Source of the DNA: Apteryx mantelli
Lineage: Eukaryota > Chordata > Aves > Apterygiformes > Apterygidae
NCBI RefSeq assembly: GCF_036417845.1
Contig: NC_090020.1
Span: 33,712,425-33,776,424, forward strand
Direction of reading: 5' to 3'
Length of the DNA: 64,000 nt
A program made the position numbers and the translations under genes. The notes under the pieces are model-generated. The model searched no databases. It was not told the origin of the DNA and saw nothing but the letters and a program-made list of their open reading frames with translations. Shown in pieces: positions 37,301-52,300 of the stretch (the first letter of the stretch is position 1; each line of letters opens with the position of its first letter).

Positions 37301-40300
37301 TACATTATCTTGAACTTTGTGCCCTGCTGCATCTGTCAGTTTTCTTCAAGTCTTTTGCTTAAAATTTCTGCCAGAGGGTGGAGGTCATATAATTGAATCT
37401 CATGTACAACAAGAACCTAGCATTCAAAGTGTAAGATCAGATTTATGAGACAAGGGCCTCTGCAGAGTCTTATTTTTGGTATAAGGAAGACTTGCTTCAG
37501 TTAATCAACTTGTTCCTTAATTGACTAAGCTGAAATAAATCTCTCTCAAATTAAAGCACGTGCAGTTAGCACTGCTTAATTATGTCAAATTAAATTTGTG
37601 CCTGAAGTTATATGGATGAAACTTCATCCTGGAGGTGAGCCTAAAGTTACACTGGAGTCGAAATAGAAATTAGTTGGCATGTGATAACTTTGACCTTTAC
37701 CTCCTAAGATGATGTTGGAAGATAATGTTTTAAAAAATGAAAATAGATCATTATCCTTGAATAGGAGAGAGAAGGAAAAAAAAATGTTTCTAACACCTTA
37801 GGTGCTAAAATATCTTTTCCAGCTGAAAAATTCTGCATATATCACCAGGTCCTTGTTTTATTCATACATATAATTTGTTACTTACTTGTTCAGTGTCAAT
37901 CTATTTCCTATCCTGTTGAAATCAATGGCATAACTCATACTGCTTTCTGTGACAGTGGCTCAGTCACTGCTTTTCTGTTATTCCCTGGATGTCACTGTAT
38001 TACAGTTACTAAATGAAATCCTGCTCACATCTATATATCAGCCTGGTAAATCTAAGCATGGCTGTTTGAATGCATTTTTTTTTTTAAGTGGACAATGCAT
38101 TTGGTTTTGTGACTTTATTTTGTTAATCATTGTGGAAACAAAGAAAAAGTTTTAAGACTTCTGTGCTGTGTTGTTTCAGTTGATTCATATAAACCCTTTC
38201 TGGCCCTGTTTCAGGATAAAGCAGGAATGGAACTTCATGCTAGAGTGCCGGAAGAAAGGCATCCCACAATCAAAATACCTCAAAAATGGCTTTGTAGACA
38301 CTGATGAGAAGATCTTGGATAAGTACGGAAAGACTCCTCAGCTCCCTAAGAGGCGTGCTTTGGCAGATGAAATAGAGAAGGAAAGAAGCAAGTTTATTTT
38401 TCAGCTTTCTGGAGAGCAGTGGATGGTAAATATAATAGAAAATGCATTTTTATTTGAGTGGCTTAGCACTGTAACTTTTAATCCCACAAAACTTTTTTTT
38501 GACAATGTGTATGACACTGATAGTTTTTCATTGTGTTAGAAGTGACAAAAGCATTTCTCATCTTGCCCTGAACTAACAGTTTAGTTCTCAAATACACTTA
38601 TTTTAAATTCTCTCCTGAAACATGTAATTTTGCCCTTGCAAAAATTATTGGTGTGAGCAATCACTCTGCAATAAGATGTCTTTCTCTTAAATTCCCTGAT
38701 GAATGAAAAAAGATGAAAGTAATATTCAGCTTTGTTGGCTTGTTGATATCTTCTGCTACTCGGAGATCTGTCTTCTTACTCTAATGGTGTGATAACTTTT
38801 TTTTTCCAAGCTCTGTTCAAATCAAAACTAGCATTTGCATCAATCCACAATGGTCTTGCAAACAGAAAAGCTCTTGGTTGTATTTTATTTGAAATACCAG
38901 TTTAGAAGTGAGCTCATTTGAGATTCAACAAAAGGTGGGTTAGAGTTGGTCTGAAGCTTTCTAGACTGTTAAAGCTTCCACTGAGATGTATTTTGAATGC
39001 AAGATACTTTATTAAGGGGAAAGTGAAATAATCATTTTGATTTTTTGTAATTTATCATCTTAAAATAGCTTTTTTGAGATCATTTTCATTAGAAAAAATG
39101 CAAGGAAAAAGGCCAGTCAACAAAGTGTCTCAATTTTAATGAAACAATTTTTTTGACTAATGTGAGACATAACTTTGACCCAAATTTCCTCTCACATGAA
39201 GGTGAGGTTTTTTTGGCTTTAGTCCTTTTCTGAATAAACAAAGTAGGATGAATTTTCTGGAAAACAGAAGACCCTGGCTCCCATCCAGCTCTAGTAAGGA
39301 GACTGTTTCTTCAGCTAATGCCAATCATCCAAGTTGTAGGATTGATTGCTAAAGAACTAGCACTTCTCAGCTTCCAGAATCCTTGGATATTGGCATAATG
39401 TTATCTAAAGTTGTGTAATTTTATACTGCACACTTTCCTGTATTGTAAATTTTTCCTCCTATTGGTGGAAAAAAAAAAGATTTTAAAGCTCCTTAGACAC
39501 TTACATTGTAGCATCTGCAAATATTTTCAGTGCACAGGGGAGGAGGGAAGTGCAAGCTAAAACTTTTCTGTTGCTTTATTTCAATTTGACATACTGAAAG
39601 ATTAAACCGAGGGCAGGATCACATTAAAGAGACATTGGTCTTTAGCAGCAGACTCCTAATAACTGTGCTCTGTGGTTCTCTCTCCATGTCATGGGCTAAC
39701 TCAGCCAGTGTGCCTCGTTCAGTTCCAGCCTGGTTAAAGTGAACTTCCCATTTCAAAGAAATATGGTGATGTAGTTTGCAGATGGCTGTAGATTAAGATA
39801 AAATCAAAGCAGTAATACATATGCCTTATTTGGAGAAGACCCACCCTTCCTCAAGGTCAAAGAATTCTACCAGTCTCTAACAGTTGAAAACAGTCAAGTG
39901 GATTTTCACATTTTTTAAATGAAGTTCTACAGGAAGTTTGTTTTCCCTAGTTATAGACATTTTAAAAAATATATAGTATTGGTTATACAAATCATACCAT
40001 CTCTTTTTTGCAGTTTATCTCAACTGCTGCTTCCAAAACAAAGGCAGAATCAGCCATGACAATTTTTTCCCCTGTTACTCTCTGAAGAGAGTGCATTATG
40101 GAAAATGTATTTCCAGACTATATAACCAAATGGACTAAAAGCTGCACAGGCTGAACATTTGGCATGTGAAAAAAAATCTGTGCACATGTGACAATTTAAT
40201 CAGAAATTCCTGTACATTATGTAGTCAGGAGCTGTGGTAAGAATTGTGTTTTAGTTTCTGTAAAGAATTTTGCAGAGAAGTACACCTATGAGGGGAAAGT

Positions 40301-43300
40301 TGGGAAGATTAAGCATTTGGACATTAGGAGATGTCAGAACCAAGGTCGCCTGTGCGGTCTTGCAGGCACATAACCAGCTTGGTTTCCTGCTCACTGGCCA
40401 TGTATGTTTGGCAGCAGCAAACAGCAAAGCCCTGTGAAGTGTCCATTTGAGAACTGGCTGCTGAATCCTCTATCTAGCTTGCTTTTAGCTGATAAGTATT
40501 TCTATTATGTTTCTCCTTTTCTCTCATCAATGAAGCCATAACATATCCTCTTGACAGTTGATAGCTAAATCTGAGTAGGTTGCTGGTATGACTTACAGAT
40601 TTAATTCTGAGAACTGGGCCTGCTTCTGGCCTTTACCAGTTCTGTTCCTGCACGTTGTGAAGTTAAGTCTCATGGAGGAGTAATCCCCATTTTAGGGATT
40701 TTGCAAGATCAGAATAAGTGCCTTTACAATATCCTTCCCATAGGTCTTCATGTCAGGGTTCTCTTTGGAAGTTTCTTCAGCAGCAAATGGGCTGACTCCA
40801 CAAATCAACTAATGGAGTTGTTTGTGAACCCACAGTCAATGAGGAAGGTGGCTTATGTTGGGGACCCATCAGCGCCAATGTTGTTTCAATGGTAAAAATG
40901 TAGGTGTGTCACAGAGATGCTAGTGTCTCATACTCTGTACCTGTGCAGCATAGCAGTGAATCTGGCCCACTGATTACACCTTGCTAAGTGCAAGTTTCAA
41001 AATGGGCTTCATAAAACCTTATGTTGTATACTGGGGTAGTCTGGACAACTATTTTGATAATCAGTTGGACAGTCATTTTTGGGAAATAGTTTTGGATCTC
41101 CTTCTGAGAACCTTTTGCAACAGGGGAAATCAGAGCAGATCACACATTTTGAATTCCTAATAGCAATTCCTTCCTTCAGGACCTCTTTGCCACTTCTTCC
41201 ACCTCAAATGTCACTGAAATGATAATGTGTTTTCATTAAGTGGACACTCACTATTCCTTTCATTTGTAAAGTAATTATTTTAACTTATCTGAGAAGAGGT
41301 TAGATAGACAGGCATAGAATACTAGCTAAAGAAAGCAGGACTTGGTTTTATAGTAACTGAATTTTGAGTAATTATATTCTGTGTATGCAGATCCATAATT
41401 CCTTGTGGATCATTAATTCTTACTAGTTACTGTTCACTTTTAGGCCAATTTTTTGAGGCACGCAGTTTGAGCCCGTACACATCTCAGATCAATGGTTTTA
41501 TAATGGTGTGATTGCATTAATTGAATGGGATTTCTTACGGCGCTATAAGGAGGATCAGCATCAGGCCTTTACACTTGAAGAACTTATACTCAGTGAGCCT
41601 CTCTGAATCTGAAAAAGTCTTCATGTAACTTGGTTACTGGGTTGGCCATACCTCTCCAGGGTGGGTGGCTTCTGGCTGCGGATAGTGATTGATAACTGCA
41701 GCAGTGAGATGGTTTTATGTTTTTCAGTCAGAGCTCCACCTGGGAGAGATTGTGTGACGGCATCCTTAGTGTTTGGTGGTCCTTGACACCTCTTTTGTAT
41801 ATCAACCAAATATTTACGAATTGAGCATCTGCATCCCTCTGTGGTGCATCTCTGCCAGCTGGGAATCACAGAATCACAGAATCACTGAGGTTGGAAGGGA
41901 CCTCTGGAGATCATCTAGTCCAACCCCCCTGCTCAAGCAGGGTCACCTAGAGCACATTGCACAGGATTGCATCCAGGCGCATTTTGAATATCTCCAGAGA
42001 AGGAGACTCCACCACCTCTCGGGGCAACCTGTTCCAGTGCTCTGTCACCCTCACAGTGAAAAAGTTTTTCCTCATGTTAAGATGGAAGTGTCTGTGTTTC
42101 AGTTTGTGCCCATTGCCTCGCGTCCTGTCGCTTGACACCACTGAAAAGAGTCTGGCCCCATCCTCTCGACACCCTCCCTTCAGATACTTGTACACATTGA
42201 TAAGATCTCCTCTCAGCCTTCTCTTCTCCAAGCTAAACAGGCCCAGCTCTCTCAGCCTTTCCTCATAAGAGAGATGCTCCAGTCCCCTAATCATCTTTGT
42301 GGCCCTTCGCTGGACTTGCTCCAGTAGTGCCACATCCCTCTTGTACTGGGGAGCCCAGAACTGGACGCAGTACTCCAGATGTGGCCTCACCAGGGCTGAG
42401 TAGAGGGGGAGAATCACCTCCCTCGACCTGCTGGCAACACTCTTTCTGATGCAGCCCAGGATACCATTGGCCTTCTTGGCCACAAGGGCACATTGCTGCC
42501 TCATACTTAACTTGGTGTCCACCAGCACTCCCAGGTCCTTCTCAGCAGAGCTGCTTTCCAGCAGGTCAACCCCCAACCTGTACTGCTGCATGGGGTTATT
42601 CCTCCCCAGGTGCAGGACCCTGCACTTCCCTTTGTTGAATTTCATGAGGTTCCTCTCCGCCCACCTCTCCAGCCTGTCCAAGTCTCTTTGAATGGCAGCA
42701 CAGCCCTCTGGCGTATTGGCCACTCCTCCCAGTTTTGTATCGTCAGCAAACTTGCTGAGGGTGCACTCTGTGCCTTCATCCAGGTCATTGATGAAGAAGT
42801 TGAACAAGACTGGACCCAGGACTGACCCCTGGGGGACACCGCTAGCTACAGGCCTCCAACTAGACTCTGTGCCACTGAGCACAACTCTCTGAGCTCTGCC
42901 ATTCAGCCAGTTCTCAATCCACCTCACTGTCCACTCATCTAACCCACACTTCCTGAGCTTGTCTATGTGTGGACAATAATGAATTAAGAAAGCTGTTGGT
43001 CAGCCAAGTACTTATATTTAGCAGCTGAAATAAAACATTAGGAAAGAAGAGGTCTTATGACAACAAATGGGCTAGTCTGCTAATATGATGGTGTGAAAGA
43101 AGTCAGACTTGTCTTTTCCCTTTATAAAAACAGGGCAGAAACCTGTTGTATTCCCCCTCAGCAGCAAGTCTGCTAAATCCTGTTGTGTTTATAAAACCTT
43201 GGAACTTGTCAGCAGGAGAAAGATGTACTGTGCCACAAGTAAGTTGAGGTTCCCCAGGTATGTTCAAGAAAACTTTCTTCCTCTAAGAGTTTTCCAGGCA

Positions 43301-46300
43301 AACCCACCGTTAAAAGGAGCTATATAATGACTTCGGACTCCTGACTTTTACATTTAAATCCACTGCCTAGGAGAGAATGGTGAAGAGTTGATGAAACTCT
43401 TAATTGAGATCCTTTGTACATGTAAACATGTACCTGCTGAATTAAATTAGTTCTTCAGAGAAATAGCACTGCTATTAGAGCTGAATGGAAACTATAGCAA
43501 AATAATGCCATGAATATTCATTTGAATTTTTAAATAAATTTACTTGGACTCTGTTTTTTCCCTTCTGCGTGTTTGCTTCCTGCTCCTAACTAATGAATGT
43601 TTATTCTCTAGTGGATCAGCAGATTTAGAATGATTTTAAGAAAATATTCAGGAAAAGCAAACTTCTGAATCCGTCAGTATTGGTAAATGAAAAGTGATAA
43701 TGTTCACTCAAAGACAGAACAGGGCTTGGTTCTTGGCTATGCTGCTTTACTCCAGCAGACAATCTGGATCCATGCCTATTTTAAACAACTTTAATATCAA
43801 ATGTGCACAACACTTATGGATAAGTGACTGTAAAATTATTACTAGAAAATCATGACCTTATTGCATATCATTTATGAACAGAAAAAGGCAGCAAATTAAT
43901 GGAGTTACTCGTTTGTATTTATTCTCCCAGTTTTACTATCTGACGTACTCTCTTTTTGTTGAGAATAGAGAATTTCCATTTGTTATTTGTGACTGTTAGT
44001 GACAGTGAGGTATCAGTTTGCCACAACAGGTGAAGTAGAATCGGTGCATTAAACAGACAGAAAATCTCCTGCATGCTTATTCACTTCCAGAGATTGCCCC
44101 TCTCCCCACCAGTACTTATAAAATGCTTGACTTAGTCAGGTAATAGAGATGGCCCAGAGTCTTAATAGTTTTGGAACTGGCTCCAAACTTTCTGAAAGAT
44201 CAGAGAGATTTGGATCCAAGGTTTTGTTTTGGCCCATGCAGATGAAATTACAGAGCTGGGTTAAGAAACAGAATTGAAACATCTCAGAGTTGAATGATTT
44301 GATCACAGTTTTAGTACAGGCTTATGTCTAGCAGGTAAATTCTCTCCTAATTAGAATTAGAAAAATTACCAATGGTTGTAGCTTTGCTATTTATTGCCTT
44401 TTAATAGTGTTTTTTTTCCCCCCAAATCAAAGGAGTTTGAGGTATTGTTTTTCTGTTAAAGGCAAAAGACTGGCTATCCTCCAAGTGTCAGTCTTCATGG
44501 GGTAATTTATCAGCAGGCTGCCAGCTTTAGTGTGGCAGCAGATGATTACAAAAGAGCACTAGGGAATCAGAGTAAAGCAAACATAAAGCTTGTGCAAATT
44601 TCTGTTCCCATCCCTAACTAGTTTGTAAATGAAGTAAAATATCACATCAATTTATGTTTCAGCAACAAAAATATATGGTAAGACAGAAAATCAGAAAATG
44701 CTTTTTTTTTTTTTTGAGGTGTGTTATACTGCAGTATTTGTAAACTGACATTTGCAAAACGTAAAGGTGATTAAAAGATACAAAGAAACTATCTCAAAGA
44801 AAAAATAAGTGAGTCAAGGCAATTGGTAGAAGAGCCCAAATTCAAACCTGGTTCTATTCTTTTGAAGTTTCCATCCTTTTTCAGTCCTTGCATTAGAATA
44901 TCTTGACACTATTGAGGCAATCCTTAAGATTCAAGTAAAGATTTTTTTAAACCTTTTTCCCATCAACCCTAAGCGATGGGGAAAAAATGAATCATTTTAT
45001 TTCATTTTTCTGAAGTTATAAAGGAGCTGAGTTGTTTGATCTTTATCTGAGAGGGTGCCTTGTGTTTTGTACTGTCTTTCTTGTTTATGAAGGAGAAGTT
45101 TGTGGGATCCTGCTTACACTCTAGGGGAATGTCCTGCTGTTGGCTTCTTGAAGGCAAGCCTTTGCCTCCTCTCCCTGCCACAGCCCTTGGGGCCAGCAAA
45201 GAGACAGAGGTGGTCAGGTGCGATAGTGAGGTGGAAAGAAACAGGAGGTCAATAGAAAGATTTTTGGATTGTGGCACAATGGCGGAAATAGTGGTGAATG
45301 CTATCTGGTTCCCAGACATATTTTTCCCCTGGTGTGACTATGTTTTGCATCTGCTTTCTCTGTGAATCACAGTTCTTTCTTAGAGCAACACCTATGCAGC
45401 TCCAGCTAAATGCTATCCCCATGTGCTGCATCTTCAATTCTGTAACAGTGGGGAAAACAATACTAATTGAATCCCCAGTTGGTATTCATTCTTTTATTTT
45501 GCTGCAGAAAAATGTGCACCATCAAAGGTGGAGGAGTGGTAACCCACTTCAGAAAGTTGGAGAGATTTCTCATTACCCTGCCTGAGGCATTTCAGGCATT
45601 TTATTTTTTAACTGCCATAAACTGACAAATATAGAAGATGGATCACAATGTAATATACACCTACTGGGAAAATGAAGCAAGAAATGAAATGATCCATATC
45701 AAACGTGGAAAGGCAGGTGGCAAGACAGAACTACCTATATAGGCTAAATGTCTGCATGCGTAAGTTGAAAAGCGCCGTAATTAGAGACTGCAACAACCAA
45801 ACAAAAAACTGTTTATGATCAACAGTCCAGTATATCTTTAATTGCAATTAGATGTTTTAATTTAACTAAAGGTTAAGTAGCACTATTCCGAGTTTTTAAT
45901 AAGAAACAATTAAAATGCATCACCCTTGTTAATGTCCTGGTGGATCTATGAAATCTAGAGGACCAAAACCTACTTGGGAGTGTCCTCTGTATAAAAACAG
46001 TAATTTCTACTGTGTACAACTCTTCATGCACAGGGAAAAAAACAAGTTATAGATTAATTAAGTGTTGAAACTATTACATCTCTTTTTATGGAGCAGAGGT
46101 TGTAATAGCACCTCATGCAGATTATTTATTCCAGATGTTACCAACGCACAGTGCTATAAAATCAAGAACAGACTGGTAAATTATGTGCTGCTTTAGAAAG
46201 TGTAGTTTAAATGATCTGACCTTCAACTTTATCAATTGCTTTTTATCTGATTCAAGTTTAAGGAATTTGGTTGCATAATTCAAACAAAGATGTGTAAGTC

Positions 46301-49300
46301 TGAACTGAATACCAATTAACTACAGTGATTTTGTATTAATTAAGGCTCTAAAGCCTTCACTTTAACTGTTATATGTGGAAGATTTTGGACAGATAGAATA
46401 GTGTGTGAAAATTACTCGGGCAAACTTATTTGCTGTGTATTTAGAACAATCACGGAAATTTTAAAGAAAAAGTTTCTGAATGACTTAAACGAGAATAATT
46501 TGCAATTCTGGACTGGTTTAAAAACTCAGTATTTTTATTCTGTAAAGAAATTGAGCAAAAATTCTCAAACATTGGAATGACTTAGGAAATTAAGTCACTT
46601 TTTTAAAAACAAGACTTTCAAAGTCCCATTTGAAATGTTTCTATTTCTTGGTCTGTGTTGCATCTGGGCAAACAAATTTCAAAACATTAGCAGGTATTAA
46701 GAGTGTAGTCACACTTTTTTGTGTGGCAAGATCCATTTCAATATTCCTTGTACACCTGCCCTTCTGTTCTCATGTTGCAGTTTTACCATGTCCTGATGTG
46801 TGAATTAAAGCACTGAAATGTGTTTTTAAAAAAAATCCTCCAGCTGGAAAAGGGAAAGAACAGGAGTCACCAAACAAGTTGAGTACTACAGACAGATTTC
46901 AGTTTTAGAGCCCAGTGTCTGCATTAGCAGTTAAAAACAGTTTGTGTGGTGACAGACAACTGCAATGATCTTCAGAGGAGAACAGCTCCTACAAGGGTTG
47001 TTCAACAAATTGCTTGTCTACATCAAGATAATTAAGGCAAAATGTTGAGGTTTGGCCATGGAATTTTCTCCACTCTTTTTAGAAATATGTTAGAACCCAA
47101 TTCCAGTGTGATGCTTTCTATTTATGAAGTATCATTTAATTTGCAGGAATTCCCAGATTCTTTGAAAGAGCAGACCCATCTGAAAGAATGGCATGTGAAC
47201 AATACGTTGATACAAACCATTCCAGCCTACATTGCGTTGTTTCAGAATCTGAGAGTACTGGAGCTGTCAAAAAATCAAATCACCAATCTCCCAGTGGAAA
47301 TCGGTATGTTGTTTCAAACTATTTAGCTATTTATACTCTTGCTTTTTAACTCTAATGCAGGACAGCAAGTGTGCATGGCTATTCTTATTCATTCACTGAT
47401 AATTGTCTTAGTTGTTTCCAGTCAGTAGTTTGTCAGTTTTTATAGCTTTGTAGTTATATTGGTTGAATTGCAAACAATATCATGGGTTAAATATAGCTCA
47501 GATGTGGGAAAACTGACATACTCTGGTTGTCTTACTATCAAACAGTCACTGTTGACATTCAAGTGGATGGGGACTCCTGCCTGATAATGGGAGGTGTTTT
47601 GTATTCCTTACAGATTAGGAACAATATGAACCTCAGACGAGATGCACTGAAGCATAAGATGCTAGTAATAGGGAAGTCCACAAAATATAATTTTGGAAAA
47701 AAAAACCTTTTCAGTTTTATAACAAGTTCAGTAGTGATCACTGTGTAAAGTGCTATTTCCAACTTGACAACAGGGTTTTTAGAGAAACAATGTAATTCTT
47801 ACCTCTTACCTACTTTGGCCTTTGCTATTTTATCTGTATAATAGTAATTTTCATGTGTTTGGCTTTTTTGAAGCTTTCTGATCTTATAAAACAAAAAGTC
47901 CTTTTAAAAGACTAATGGTTTAAGAGGGAGTTGCTGCTCTTACAGGGAGGGATGTTGCTGTAAACAGTGAGCTGAAGAAATTGTGTGCTGCAAGGGATTA
48001 TTGGCCCCCTCTAGTCAGGTCCATGAACTGAGGTGTACTAGCTGCCTATCAACTCAGCCTTTGGTTTTTAATTCAATAATCCTAAGTTTGCTCTATGCCT
48101 AGATTTCCTTATGTACCCAATGAGTTAATTTCTTTCAAGTGAAGAATACAGACTAAAACCATCTGCACAATTACCATAATTTTACTTAAGAGAAACAGGA
48201 AGAGAGAGTCTCCTGAAACACAGAAATCACCACTAGACTTTTCTACTGATAGACTAATGCTAATACTTTGTGATTTATTTACTAATATTTTATTTTACAC
48301 AGAAAATTTCCCTCTGACATCCAGATATATCTTATAGTTTCAACCTGGCAGCTGAATACACCAGCAAATCATAAGCAAGACACAAGCAGGAGATAATAGG
48401 CATAAAATAAACACTAACTGTTATGTCAGCACTTCAACTGTGGAAGTCAGATGGGTCAGTGAGTTTAATGGAGTCTCATGCCTTCCATCACATGGAGGGG
48501 GAGAAGATGTAGATCCCTTCCAGAGGCTCTTCTAGGCCATTAAACTTGTTTAAGGGGTCACTGCTTAACTGTTGAGGCAGGTAGAGACTAAGGAAGGTTT
48601 TTTTCTTTCCTCTTGTAATACTGGGCACTAGTAATGAAAATGATTCCAAAGAAAAAGTGACTATGAATGGTAATGCAGTTTGTTTCCAGAATAAAGTCAC
48701 AAAGCCAGATCAGACTAGCATAACCTATTCCCCATAGAGGATAATTTAGAGGCTGTTTCAGACCTTTCTTGGGAAAAAAGGAAGAAAGTTTCAGATGCGT
48801 CTAGTAGAAAACACTATTTCAATTGTCTTTTAAATGACATGAATTCTGCTCATTGGGAGCTTTCCTGCTACTCCCATTCCTCTGTCTTCCATCCAATCTG
48901 TGCTCATCCCTCTAGTGCCTACCCAAGATGTAGCTCTTCTCCTTTCAGTCTTTTTGTTGCTGCTTTTTTATTTAAGTGTTTGACTGGAAGCATCAGTGAA
49001 TATTAGAAAGCAGTTTGCTGTGGGACTGCCCCAGACCCAATATTATAGTACTCACCACCATCCTGTTAAAGCTGATCTCTAGTTCACAAAAAGCTTTCAA
49101 GGTTGATAAGATGAGAGTGAGCATGATTGTACTAAACACTGGTCTGGAGAAACCTGGGTTTGAATCTTTCCTTTTGAGACACTGTGTAAATTTACATGAA
49201 GCTATCACTGGATGAAACATGTTTATTTAGTGGTAGCAGAAATTTATACAATAGTTCTACATCTTAGCAGCAATACTAGTCTGTCCAGACAAGATCCAGT

Positions 49301-52300
49301 AGCTTAAGAAAAAAGCTACTCCTGGACTCAAAACTGTAGCCAGCTATTTAGTGCTTTTTTGCTAAAGCTGCCTAATGATTTTCAGCCTTAGTGAATGTCC
49401 TGTGTTGATAGACCATCTATTAGTAATGCAGCACAGCTGCCTTTGTTATGGCAGAGATTATAGAGATATTTTTTTTCTCAACTCAAATAATGCTTTCTCA
49501 GTTGACATGTAAGGCTGTATGCTTCCAGATAGCCATGGTTTATTGCATGTACTATATATGTACACACATATAGATGCTAGCATGTATTGGAATTGTTCAT
49601 TATCTTAATAAGATCTTATTATGAAAAATGTTGATGTCTTGAAATTTTTTGGATGCTGCTTCAAATTATGAAAAGCCCCAGACTTCAGTCATCTAGCTGC
49701 TAAATTATCACAGAAAAAATTAGTCCATGTGGGTTCAGTTTGGGAGCTTTATCTAAGCACGGAGTGAGGATTGGGTGTTAAATCAGAAGGTAAGGTCTCC
49801 AGAAAGGTTAAGTGCTTAGGTATTTATCATTTTGTGTTCTGTTTACAAAACAGCAGCAAGTAGATAAATATCACAGCTAAAACATACTTGAGAGTAATGA
49901 CAGATGGTTGAAGTTGGCAGTGACATGCATGCTGTGGAGTCTTTAATCTTCAGACAGAACTGAAGCCAAATTTAGACCAAAAAATCATCTAGCAGAAGCT
50001 AAACTGGTGAGCCCTGTTAAGGCTACTTTTGATTTTAACAAGTTGGGTTTAAAGGTGGGAAAGAAGAGAGGAGATCATAAGAATATTTTCAGTGGATAAG
50101 AAGTATTGTTGCAGTCCCAGTTCCTACAGGTCTCTGTACTAAAAAGTCCACAGGAACTGAAGTTTGTGTTTCACCTGATCTAGACGAAAAAGTTCTGCTC
50201 TGAATCAGAGAGAAGAAGGACGTGAACCTTGTTCTCAGATATTTCAGAATACGCTCTTGGCGATATTCACATATGCACTTGAAAAGATCATGTTTGGATC
50301 AGCAAATAGCTCAGAATATTTTTGACTTGATTCTTTTTGTGCAATAGCATATGTTTTCAGGGAAAGTGAGTAAACAACAGTGAAAACTTGACAGAATGCA
50401 AAATGGAGCTGTTGTCTGGCTAGAAGTAGTCAAGTCTGTTTTTCCCAGGAAAACCAGAAAAGGTCATGAATGGGGTATACCTGGTGAGTTTTCCTGGGCA
50501 ACAGCTTCTTCATGATCTGCAGTTCGGGCTTGTATACTGTGCTGAAGGCATGGCTGCAGCACACTGGCTGGGCATCAGGTAACGATGTTGGTTACACAAG
50601 CAACTCGTATCATTAAAGACATCCAAATGAATATATTCCCATATTCACAGGAGGCAGTAGTCCAAGTCTTTGTATGATTGCTCAGCTTTTGCTAAGAAGG
50701 GATAGTGAGATTGTAGGAGGATGTCTTTTTTTCCCACACATTATTCACGAGACATCTCAAAGAGCTGTTAATAAATCTTTGTACTTCATTATGTTCTTTC
50801 ATGTTTCCAATGTGCCAAATATTTAGGAAGAAAAAATAGCTGTGCTTTTCAGAGATGTCTTTAAAAGAAATCATAAGGATTTTTTCTCCTCCCTACCTCA
50901 CACTGTAAAATTTCATTTGTGCATAGCATTAATACAATTACCCAGAACTCAGAGGGGAAAAACTATAAGTAATACAGTTTAAAATGATTTCTAGATACCT
51001 AAAATAGCTTTTTCTATTAATAAAATTCCCAGTGTGCCAATATATGAATTTCCAAGAGGAAAATATGGATTCTCAGTTTAAATGCAGTTTAGTTTTGAGG
51101 AGTTAGAGGATATCATGTCTTTCCCCTGCCAGTTACTCAATATTGAATATTATCTGTCCAGCAACTGAGTCTTGTATACAACTGAGAATTTTTCTTTATA
51201 TTCTCCATTTGAAGGGAAAGTATTAAACACCTTTCTTGCAAGTTGACTGTTTTTAAGAGGGTGCCAGTTGCTTTTAAGCTGGCTGCTCAAATGATGGCCT
51301 GCTAATAGTGGAACAGCTGGTGAGATGATCAGAATTTAACCTATGGTTAGTATACCACAAAATACCAAGCTGTATTTTATATTGGACCACCTAGACAGAA
51401 AATAATCTTTTTTGTTCCCCCACTTAAGCTCTCAAAATGGGGAATATTGCACTAAAATGTAACACAAACATACTGCCTTAACGAATTTCAGCACCATCGG
51501 ATCTTGCAAAGGCCACATAGTGCCACTGGGTAAACTGGAGCTCAAATTGGAACTCTACCATGGAAACTACTCATTATACAAATTATTTTTGCCAAAAGAT
51601 TCTTATCTATTGAGTTTGTCGTATAATTTTGTGCAACTACACTATACATAAAAATATGCTGGACCTGTGCTCTGCCTTGCCCTTGGGAGTCGCACGGTTG
51701 TTTGGGCATCCCTGGGGAGAGCATAGCCCATGTACCAGCTTATCCGCTCACATAAAAAAAGGAAATCACATGTAGATGCTTTTATATAGGATTTCTGATC
51801 TATCAGAATATCTTCAGTTCAGTCCTTTCACTAGACCCTTGCCCTATTTTTTTACCAGGTGTTATCTTCCTCTGCTATCCATCACAAACTTCTTCATGTT
51901 TTTCTGCCCTATTCCACTATGAAAAGACTTTCTTTTTCTTATATGATACTAACACTCTTCTAACCACAGGCCTAGATCCCAAACTTTATCCTTTCTTTTT
52001 TTTGCTTGTAATAGTAGTTCGCAATTTCCATCAGCATGTTTACTTTTTTTTTTAATTGAACACGTGAATGTTAGTTCAAGAATGAAATTTTACTAGCCCA
52101 GGGACAATCTATTGCAGTACTAAAATTTTTATAAGCCCTAGTGGCAAAAAAGATTTTGCATATTTGTTATGAAAAAAGTTTGATGTGAAAGGAGTTCAGG
52201 GAGTAAAAATCCCTCCTTTTTGTTGAGTGCTTTGATCAGAAGTTTTAAAAAAAAAAAAGATGTTTAAACATCCACCTGTCACCTGTAAGCTTGGACATTA

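Larger units (their letters stand above)
28393..38214 (+). other. LRRC2 intron 2 (9.8 kb)
   Basis: Bounded by GTAAGC and TTTCAG. It is mostly unique AT-rich DNA with a more GC-rich patch at about 29100-29260, poly(T), an ATCT microsatellite, and an AATAAA at 34648-34653 preceded by TGTA. The longest frame, 127 codons on the minus strand at 36603-36986, matches nothing I know and is probably chance. Confidence 0.85.
38426..47146 (+). other. LRRC2 intron 3 (8.7 kb)
   Basis: Bounded by GTAAAT and TTTGCAG. Its main content is the antisense young CR1 at 41863-42967. The rest is unique AT-rich sequence without a recognised element beyond short homopolymers. Confidence 0.88.

Noticed and set aside
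38168..38214. Upstream extension of the exon frame from an ATG at 38168
   Set aside because: The TTTCAG acceptor at 38214 and the phase of the preceding exon show that these bases are intron. The extended peptide does not resemble LRRC2.
47042..47146. Upstream extension of the third coding exon from an ATG at 47042
   Set aside because: The frame crosses the acceptor at 47146 by chance; only the sequence after it matches LRRC2.
47990..48030. GGCCCCCTCTAGTCAGG as a CTCF-like site on the minus strand
   Set aside because: Only about 11 of 14 core positions fit, too weak to list.
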